From Entomortierella parvispora (Eukaryota; Mortierellomycota; Mortierellomycetes; Mortierellales; Mortierellaceae), in contig OY752153.1 of assembly GCA_963573315.1 (NCBI GenBank), forward strand, positions 620,001 to 684,000: a DNA stretch of 64,000 nt, read 5' to 3'. Numbering within the stretch: position 1 is the stretch's first letter; every line of letters starts with the position of its first letter. This document shows positions 55,659 through 64,000 of this stretch, piece after piece. Below the pieces are notes generated by a model, which worked only from the letters and a program-made list of their open reading frames with translations, ran no database searches and had not been told where the DNA came from. A program made the translations under genes and the position numbers.

Positions 55659-58600
55659 ATGGCGCCCAACCCGTCCATCGTTATCGTAGGCGCTGGCATC
55701 GCCGGCCTTGTACTAGCCATCATCCTCGAGCGAGCAGGCATGCATCGATACATTATCCTGGAACGCACGCCCACGCTCCGACCCTTGGGTTCTCATATCG
55801 CCCTCTCGGCAATGATGCTCCGATGCTTTGAACAACTCGGTCTACTAGAGGAGATCATTGAAGTTGCAAAACCGTCAGTAGGGAATGTGTTCTTTGATGA
55901 GGATATGAATTATATCGGCAACTTGACAAGTATCTTTGTAGGAGAACGGTATGTGATTACACTTTCTTCTCTCCGGAAGCTTTTTTTTTTGTTCTTGTTC
56001 CTTATCGGAGATTTTTCTCTCCCCTTCCTTCATAGCTTTGGTTACTACAACATGGTTTTGACGCGACCAGACCTGTATGCAGTTTTGACTAAACATCTCC
56101 CCACGAACAAGATCATCTTTGGCAAGAAAGTCATGTCCCTAGTTCAGGACCAGAAACGAGCGACGGTCCAATGCTCCGACAAATCTGTATACCACGCCGA
56201 CATTGTGATTGGCGCTGATGGTACGTACTCCGGCATCCGACAAGCCATGTACGCGTCCATTGAGAAAAACGCGCCTGTCAGAGCTGTCCAAGATGTCCTC
56301 AAGGAACAGCTCCGAGATCTCAAGAAGAGCGAGGGCGGCGAGGGCAAGACGTTCGGCAAGGGTCTCAAGCGAATGTTCAGGGCCAGCGCTTCAAATTTGA
56401 ACTTGAACAGTGGCCCTCCTGTCACTACGGCCGACGTCCAGTCTGTGAGCGCCCAGAATGGGGGCGGTATTAAGGTCGGAAAAGATAAGGTGATATTGCC
56501 AAAGTCGGATATCGCCTCCTTGAGGTTTGATCATCCTGCCATCGTCGGTGTCACAGAGCCACTGGATACGGAACAGTATCCTTTCCTGAAGGACAGGTGC
56601 ACGCAGGGCATCACGGTTCTGTTGAAGAATGGGGTCTCGCTCTGGCTCTTTGCTGTTTCCAATAATCGGATCTCCTATGGTGTAGGCGGCCGCGCTCTCA
56701 TCGACTCCAACACCACCAAGGAAAACTTCAAGACGTCCGCTTGGGGGACCAAGGACGTCGATGCTATCACAAGCCGTGACTGGCTCCGGAACATAAAGTT
56801 GCCGTTTGGGGGCGTATTCTCGGATCTTCTCGACAAGACGGCCAAGGACACTGTCGCACGCATCATGATGGAGGACAAGGTACATGTTTAATTTGTCCCT
56901 GATGGAGATAAGCCAATAGGCAGACTGCTCCTTTCTAACAAACAAACTGTGTCCTGTCCCTTACTGCCACTTTTACAGTTTTTCAAAACCTGGTATCATA
57001 AACGGACTGTTATGGTTGGGGACGCGGTTCACAAGACGATCATCTATGCAGGGGTTGGTGCTGTCAATGCGATCATTGATTGTATCGTGCTCATGAACTG
57101 CATCTACGACATGCCGGACGGCGACAAGTTTACACATGAGGATATTACCCGGGCCTTTCAGTCCTATTACGCCATCCGGGCCAAGGCTGCCGCCTCTGCT
57201 GTCAAGGCTGCCCGTCAAACGTCCGATTTCATGTGTTCCACCAGCGGTCTAAGCTACCAGATCAGAAAACGGACCATCCGAAGCATGCCAGACATGTTTC
57301 TGCACATGACAGCCGATCGAATTTTTGCCAGTCGACCCATTCTCAGCTTTTTGCCGTTCGTGCCTGACTATGGGTCTCGAAAATCCATTCCTCAAATGTT
57401 GGGCAGAAGGGATCGAGAGGAACTCGAGGCCTTGCGAATCAGAGATAGGGCCGCCAAAGTGGAAGAAAAGAGACTGAAGAATACCGAACGAAAAAAGTCC
57501 CTGAAGGACTCACGACCCCCGAGGCCTTCTACAGAGGTGACTAGGCTTGTTACATTTGCCCCGGATGTAGTGACAGGACACAGCTCACGGTCGTCGTTAC
57601 CTGGCTGCGATAGTCCCACCAAGGATTCTCAACCCTCAAGTCCTACCAAGAGCACAATCGGCGCCCACAGCAGTGGGAACATGGAGATTTTGAAGAATGG
57701 AGCGGGTCGTATTCTGAAAGCTGCCACTTTTGGACGATCTTCTGTCTGGCCGACACTCTCCCGATCCTCCAGCCAATCTCACCCAGTGGCGCCTGTCATG
57801 GTCCCCTCGATGGTCATCCCACGCAAAGATGCAGTGTCACAGTCTTCTAAATTGAACCCAGGTCAACACACTGCTTTTGTCCCAAAAAGCCTCCCGCCCC
57901 ATAACAACTTGGATGAGATCATGGCCATTAATCTTCAGCTTCGAGGTATCAGGGACGTCGGGGCCGTCGCAAACACTCCCTTCTCGTCGTCATCGTCACC
58001 GGTGCCTTCATTCACGGTCCCTCGATACCCTCATGCCAATCCAGATGGCCAGGAGGTTATTGTCGAGAACGCGGTTCCGTTACAATCTGCAGAGACCTTT
58101 AGTCTGTGGACATCATCAACCAGTACTTCCATGACGTCTGCCTTTTCGTTCTCAAGTCGATATACAATGCCGTACGATGATTTTGAGTTAGAAGAGTATG
58201 CCAAAATTTACGCCGGTCCCACTTTCGTAAAGACCTTGAAGATGCTAAAGGCACCCTTTACCGCCTCCTCGGCCTCTCTCGCCTCCCAGGTGGTTGCGCC
58301 TTGTACATGCGATGAAGGCGATCTCGCGCAAGACATCATCTCTGAATGCTGCGAATGCTGCCGTCCCTCGGCATCTGCGGTGTTTGGGAGCGTCGGTCAT
58401 CGAGCCAGGGACCGTCCGCATCAGAACTTGGAATCTTCTTCCATCATAAACATTCTGAAAAAATATCAGTCGAACAACGGTGATGGCCAAGGAACCAGTC
58501 CAGATGACAGTGCGTCAGAGACAAGGTTGGCGTACTCTGGATCGAGTCCCGACCTTTCGGTCAGCCTTGTGGACGGGTTTGATAGACCTGGTACGGAATT

Positions 58601-58895
58601 AGCATCGTCTACAGCCATCTGGCCAAGCCGGCCGCAGTACTCGATCCCATACCGCTCTTCCTCGGGCAACTTTGCATTGGCTCAACAAAACAAGGTGGCC
58701 AGCGGAATTGCTCGGCCAGACTCGACCACCATCGATGTTGGTCTTTTCTCAAATGATAAGGCTCGCCAGCATCCACGGGATGTAGAATCGTTATCGGACG
58801 AAGATGATCCCGAGAACCCATGTCAGCTCCGTGATGGCGGCTATGGAGGTCAAGAGTATGTCGATTATGAGGAGGGTATCCCAGGAAATACGTAG
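55659..58895 (+). CDS. FAD-dependent monooxygenase with long Ser-rich C-terminal extension
   Basis: Exons 55659-55948, 56036-56879, 56979-58895 join in phase to 1016 residues. FAD motifs: GxGxxG in IVIVGAGIAGLVLAIILERA, DG motif in IVIGADGTYSGIRQAMYA, GD motif in TVMVGDAVHKTIIYAGVGAV with N following. The Pro normally present after the GD histidine is replaced (HKTIIYAG), so flavin contacts may differ. An insert of about 85 Lys/Gly-rich residues (LKEQLRDLKKSEGGEGKTFG and on) splits the middle domain. After about residue 560 comes an extension of 450 residues: coiled coil (REELEALRIRDRAAKVEEKR), then Ser/Pro-rich disordered sequence with CTCDEGD and CCECCRPS cysteines. Related to the 479-residue enzyme at 35.8 kb. 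Substrate unknown. Confidence 0.85.
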
Positions 58896-59035
58896 CAAGA
58901 GCGCCATCCACATCCACAAAATTATTCGAATAAAAGAAACCATCGACTTTTTTTTTTTTTTTTTTTTTGTTTATTGTTTGAAGCCTCGAAATGGGAGAAT
59001 GGGAGAATGGGAGAGAGACATCATGAGTGAGAAAT
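58896..59035. other. intergenic between convergent genes; T run
   Basis: 140 bp separating stop codons of convergent genes, with a T tract at about 58949-58968 and three GGGAGAAT units at 58990-59012. Confidence 0.7.
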
Positions 59036-61264
59036 TTAACGACTCCCTCTTCCAAAGATCTTGCCCAGAGGTCCCAATTTTTCTTTCAGCGTCTGCGGTC
59101 TCTGTCGTCTTTGATCTTCCTCCTCCCTCTGTGCCGCCAACTGAGCTGCATGCCGGGCTCGCTGTTCACTCAATTGATTCTGCTGCTCCTCCAACATTTC
59201 TTGTTGCTGACGGATTTGCAACTGCAGCATTTCCTGTTGATGTTGTTGGGCCACCTGCTGCTGCTCCATTTCTTGCTGGTATTGTTCTTGGAGATGTTGA
59301 CTCAGCAATTGCTGTACAGGCTCTTCACCAGGTACAGCAGAAGCGTATTCTCGAAGTGCATTCTGAGATATAGTAAATAAAATCGAGTCCCATGGATCGA
59401 GTGCATTGTCCTTGAAGATTTGTCTGACAGAGGACCTCAAGAGGAAATCATCATCCGAGGCCAGGTATTTGAAATGATAGGTAGCTGGCTCATCCTTGGT
59501 CAATCCGACAGACGACGGCGAGGACAGAGAAGAAGAATCGGAGAGTGAAGGGGATGTTGGACCGGCTATCTCCGGTCTATCGCTCTCCTCCAAGGATGAT
59601 CCGGAGGAAGTCGAGCCTGATGAGGTCGAAGAGGACGAACCAGACGCGTGGGACAAGATAATGGGTGCGGTGACAGCATGTGCCGCCGCTCTCCGACAAA
59701 CGGTGCAAGCAGATGTACACGAGGTTGCGGAGCAAGACGAAGTACAGGAACCAGGAGAGTCAACTGTGGAGGTACTATGATCAGAGTTGACGCTGGACAC
59801 TGTGTTGGATCGACTTCGCATTCTTCCACCCATCAAGGTCTGGAAGAGAGGGCTCTGTGCATGGTGCTGGGGTTGCTGAGGCTGTGAATGATTGGGCGGA
59901 GTGCTAGCACTGAACGCTGCACTGTCGTTGTCACCATCAGGTTCAATAGCTTGTCGCAGTCGTGATGGTCTACATGGCTGAAATCCATTAGGAGCTGACG
60001 GGGACATCGAACCAACAGAGGAAGGAGAGGAAGGGGCAGATCCCCGCCGAGTTATTGGAGTCGGGGATCGGTGTGGGACTGTGGGTGCAAGTGTGGTATG
60101 AAGAGCCTGGTTGGCTTCCTCCTGGTCCTTCTTATCTTGAATTTGAATAGAGAGGGCCATAGAAGCAGGGATGATAGACACGGGCGACTCTATGCTGTTG
60201 GAGCGTGAGAATAGAGAGCTGTCACTACCGAGGATAGGCGACGAACGGGCGGAAGTGGGCTGGCTGGCAGCGATGGCTTGAGCAGCCAGCTTACTGCATC
60301 GACTCATACGTGAAGAATGAGAGGAGACAGACGACGCGGAGCTTCTGACAGTTCGCAGAGGCTTGATGGCATTGATGTCCTTCGCCTTGACGCTGTAGTA
60401 GTGAACATCGCCAACGACAAGCATGTTATTCAACGGCTATTGAAATTGCGACGAGAAACAGGATCGATTAGAATCAACGTTGCAACCAACTCCAAGTGTT
60501 TGCAGAGTGAGACATCTTACATTGCGTGCCTTCATCCTATGCAACAGACCCTCATCGGGCTGGGTTCGGAACAAGACTTTGTTGATTTGGTGTGCGCTGT
60601 AGTACGAGTGGTACACCTTGGTATCCTCGTTTGGATCCTGGGTCGTGACTCTGGCGATAATGAAATCCTTGCCTTTGTTCGCATGCAATCGCATCAAGTT
60701 TTCAAAACTATCAAGAGTGAAGGGATCCTCGTCTAGAGCGTCTAGTTCATCGACCAATGCTGTTGCATACGACGTGTCTTCGATCGCCAATTGCTGCAAC
60801 ATTTCGTAGGTCTTGAGTTGCTTCTTATAGTCGGTTCTCAGATCTGTCAAATACGCCTGCATCTGCTGAGAATAAAATGGTGTGCCACCAAACCCAATTG
60901 CGTGACCATGGATTTGATAGTGCTCCAGATCACTAGGGAAGACTGGTCGAGGTGGCAGTGCTGGGGGAGGGAGTCCAGTTAGGACCATGGCGCGTTTGAC
61001 ACTCGGTTTACTCGTTGCAGGAGAGGTGCCGTTGCTGTCGGTAGTCTTGGCCACAGCAGCTGCAGTATCCTTCGGGCTGTCGGCACTAGAGACGTCGCGA
61101 GCCAGATCTTTCACCGGTGAGGTGGTGACTGGACTGTTGTCGGAGAGTCGGGCATCGCCGCTGTCGGTGTCATCACGGGAGACGAGCTTTTGGAGCGGAG
61201 GTGTGGGCCTTTCATTGCTGACCTGGTTGCTACCGACGCTTGTCTCACAGAACTGAGCAGGCAT
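59036..61264 (-). CDS. conserved-looking fungal protein of unknown function
   Basis: Exons 61264-60521 and 60436-59036 (GTAAGATG donor, AATAG acceptor; phases agree), 714 residues. A folded core spans about residues 110-275: PALPPRPVFPSDLEHYQIHG, MQAYLTDLRTDYKKQLKTYE, PNEDTKVYHSYYSAHQINKV, NNMLVVGDVHYYSVKAKDIN. Next come about 300 Ser/Pro-rich residues, then a second conserved-looking block (EPATYHFKYLASDDDFLLRS, SVRQIFKDNALDPWDSILFT). A Gln-rich coiled coil follows (QQLLSQHLQEQYQQEMEQQQ), and the protein ends in a basic, hydrophobic KEKLGPLGKIFGRGSR. I do not recognise the family. The amphipathic basic C-terminus could bind membranes. Confidence 0.65.
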
Positions 61265-62123
61265 CGCGGGAGATGCTCACTTGCTGTGACTTTAAAATGA
61301 AAGGAAAGGATCTGCTGGTCGAGGACGAGGATGAGGGATAAAACAAAGAATACGGGAATACGGGTGGCAAGAATGAACAAGGGAGGGAGAAGAGAGGAAA
61401 AGATTAAAGAAATATATTTGCTTGAGACGCTGTTGAGTAATGAGGTAGAAACCTGGGCCCAGGGAGAATAAGAAACAGGAAACGGGTGTGTAACACATTC
61501 CGACGCGTCCTGCCCGTTGGGATCGCCGTGTTTTTTCTGCAAGGGCAGGGGAAAACAAACGATCTCGACTCAGCCTAGGACGACGTGGTTGTCTCCCTGC
61601 AGAGGATGCAGTCGTTGCTCGGTGAACAAGAATAGAGTGGCGAGGGTGGAACCTACCCGTGGCGGTAGTCGCGTAAGCAGAGTGAAATAGACAGGCGGAC
61701 AAGGAGAGAGAGCGAGAGAAAAAAAAGAAAAAACGCACTGCCAGCCAATCAGAGACGATTTTGGCTGTGCCCGTAGACAAGATCCGCCTTTGCCTTTGCT
61801 ATACCTCGGTGCACTCTCGCGCAAACCGCATCTGCTCCTCCTCTTCTCTCCTCTTCCTCCTTCGTTCCCTGCCTCTTTGCCTGTTCTCATCTCGTTCATT
61901 CTCCTTCAGTCTACTCTATTCACCATCTCTCATTCCTTCTTTCTTCCTTTTGATTCCTTCATTCTTCAGTTTCTCATCCTGTCCATTCATTCCCCCCCCC
62001 CCCGCTACTTGACCTTCATTCCTCAACGCTGTTTCCACTGAACCAACTTCAACAACACAAAGACCGTTTTACGGCAACTTGCTCTTCTCAGAAAACAAAG
62101 TAGCTTAACCTGCCAATCCAGCC
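61265..62123. promoter_or_regulatory. divergent promoter region, unknown gene / LARP1-like gene
   Basis: Between outward-facing genes. 61800-62030 is CT-rich and forms the leader of the plus-strand gene, including a run of ten C at about 61993. GCCTTTGCCTTTGCTATACC at about 61786 is an inverse-strand variant of the GGCAAAGC motif. No gene. Confidence 0.5.
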
Positions 62124-64000
62124 ATGGCTGCCTCCACTGTACCCGTTGACAAGAACGACAGCCACTCGGGGGAGAGCCATCGGGCCGAGTCGAACGGTCA
62201 TGAAACGGCTGCTACAGCTGCCCATTCTACCCACGCTCCAACTGCAGGATCGTCGTCGCCTCAGGTTAATGTTTGGGAAGCGCGCAAGGAGGCCATGAAG
62301 CCATCGGCATTGAACGCCGAAACTGAGGGTGAAAAGCGAGTTGAAGGCTTGATTGATAACATTAAGGGAGTCTCCTTGGGTAAGTCGTACGCTCTTCCAA
62401 ACCCGCATTCCCTCACCACCTGCCATCGGGAGATTGATGCTGTAGTGGGATCGATCGGTGGAACAAGGATCTTTTTCATTGATGTTTTTGATCTTGATAT
62501 TGCTGTCCTGGCAATGGCCAGGGTGCACCCTTCCTTGCAGGCTTTGGCTGTAGCAGGGCCAAAGACATGAAGAGTCATCGGGTCCTCGAATGAAACATTT
62601 TTCAATCGCTTTTTTTTTGGTGGCCAACGGAATTTTTCTCTTGAGCGTGGGATTGCAAGTCACACACGTGCACAGTAACCGCTCCCGCAGTGGCCAAGCA
62701 TGCTAACTCCAGTGCAATACTCTTCCTAAACCAGATTCCAAGGACGACGGAAAAAAAGGAAAGAAGGCCAAGAAGTCGCAGCAGGCCATTCCTTCATTGG
62801 CTGACACCACTGTTTGGCCCGATCCAAGTGCCTCGGCCGAGAAAGAGGTCAAGGGCCGACGGGCCTCTGTACCTTCAATCTTCGATGACAAGCCCGCTCA
62901 AGGCCAACGTAATGGTCACGCTAACGGCGGAAATCGCTCTGGCCAATCTGGCCGTGGTGGACGTAAGCAAACCTGGTCTGCATGATCAATGCGTTCCGAT
63001 CTCAAAGCTCCTTGTCTAGCTTTCTCACATTTATTTGTTTTGTCGTTTGGTTATTAGGCAGCACCAAGTCTGGTAACGGTCGTTCTGGCCAGCGCGGCTC
63101 TATTAGTAGTGCGGCGCTTTACCAGCAAGGTGTTCCTCATAATGCCTCCGAGGCATTGCGCGTTTTCATCCTCCAGCAGATGTAAGAATTGCCACCTGGT
63201 TCCTACACTGATATGTTACCCTTTGTTTCCTGTACTAATGCGTTTCCCACCCACCTACTATATCTAGGGAGTACTACTTCTCTATCGAGAATTTGTGCAA
63301 GGATGTCTACATGCGCAATCAGATGGACATTGAGGGCTGGGTCCCTTTGTCTCTGGTCGCCAATTTCAATCGTGTCAAGAACTTGACCACAGACCACGCC
63401 TTGATTAAGGATACCATCAAGCCAAGCAAGGTCATCGAACTCCAGGGTGACCGGATTCGCAAGAGAGGAGATTGGGCCAGCTGGATTTTTCCCAAAGAAG
63501 ATGGCGCCGTTCCTCTGAATACCCATCGCAGCTCATTCGTCCCGCCACCCAGAAGCCCCCACCCAGTGACCATCTCCTCCTCTCTCCCCGTCAAATCTGC
63601 GATTCCAGCGCAGGATGAGTGGCATATCAAGGCCAAGAAGCGCGGATCAATCGCTCACCCCGTCCCTCACGCGGCTGCGCCCACATCTAAGCCTGCCCCC
63701 AGCGCTGGTGACGACGACGATGAGGTATTCCAGTTTGATGATGACGCCTTGATTGGAAGCACACGATCTGGCACGGTTCAAAAGTACTATGTGAGCGATG
63801 AGGAAGACGAAGACGAGGACGAGTTTGACGATGACACAGTGGCAAAGATCCTGATTGTTACACAAAAGAAACGAGATCGATCGCACGGATCGTACGAGCG
63901 CAAGGCCATGAACGATGACATCAACGAAATGATCAACGAGGGGCTCTATCATTATGAACATGATCTCCAGCGCAAGCGTGGTGGAAACAACCGTCGTAGC
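62124..64000 (+). CDS. LARP1-type La-related RNA-binding protein (3' end beyond window)
   Basis: La-related proteins of the LARP1/Sro9/Slf1 type bind mRNA and regulate its translation and stability in the cytoplasm. Exons 62124-62379, 62735-62962, 63058-63181, 63268 onward, all in phase. The first three encode a disordered Ser/Lys/Gly-rich region with RGG-like sequence (GNRSGQSGRGG). The La motif spans exons 3-4: ASEALRVFILQQM joined to EYYFSIENLCKDVYMRNQMD, IEGWVPLSLVANFNRVKNLT, and the WASWIFP ending seen in LARP1. After it come Pro/Ser-rich sequence and acidic runs (DEEDEDEDEFDD). The frame is open at base 64000, so a C-terminal DM15 region, if any, lies outside the window. Confidence 0.88.

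Noticed and set aside
1-64000. tRNA, rRNA or complete LTR pair
   Set aside because: None could be recognised by eye; a tRNAscan-SE and LTR search would be needed to exclude them firmly.

Overview
This is a eukaryotic, fungal window. Genes are split by short GT-AG introns (mostly about 60-130 bp), with GTAAGT-type donors, TATA boxes and no operons. Gene content includes BUB3, PIG-T, NOSIP, a PPIL4-type cyclophilin, mitochondrial GatC and a LARP1-type La protein. Long Sel1-repeat proteins, a tandem F-box family and UbiH/salicylate-hydroxylase-type FAD monooxygenases point to Mucoromycota, most likely Mortierellomycotina. That placement is inference from family content, not from a database match.

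Layout. 0.8-4.3 kb: an Iec1-like C2H2 protein (+) and BUB3 (-). 5.5-10.7 kb: on the minus strand, a predicted protein of about 1600 residues with an N-terminal FEN1/XPG-type nuclease and a C-terminal Fanzor (eukaryotic TnpB-like, RuvC) nuclease. All the expected catalytic acids are present in both domains. 11.2-11.9 kb: a broken P-loop GTPase. 12.4-18 kb: PIG-T (-) and a 914-residue Sel1-repeat protein (+) sharing a promoter region. 18-22.7 kb: an uncertain gene, an MDR oxidoreductase, a foldback MITE with TA target duplication, and an IFI6/IFI27-like membrane protein. 22.7-32.6 kb: gene-poor accessory DNA with two Ty3/gypsy relics, a small secreted Cys-rich protein, an intronless class II hydrophobin, and a frameshifted copy of the Sel1 gene. 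32.8-41 kb: a small unknown gene, an mpaB-type oxygenase and an FAD monooxygenase head to head, then NOSIP and PPIL4 head to head. 41.4-44.8 kb: three tandem F-box genes, one broken. 45-48.5 kb: a large unknown coiled-coil protein. 50.4-54.7 kb: three more Fanzor-derived fragments, interleaved with a secreted protein and GatC. 55.7-64 kb: a second FAD monooxygenase with a long Ser-rich tail, an unknown 714-residue protein, and a LARP1-like gene cut by the window edge.

The core genes are unconnected housekeeping functions (spindle checkpoint, GPI anchoring, splicing, mitochondrial translation, mRNA binding). The accessory part is the notable content: repeated invasion by Fanzor-type nucleases, one apparently intact and joined to a flap-nuclease domain, and a hydrophobin of a class known mainly from ascomycetes lying between retroelement remains. 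Gene structures were read by eye. Splice sites described as in frame were checked for phase; where the structure is doubtful the entry says so.
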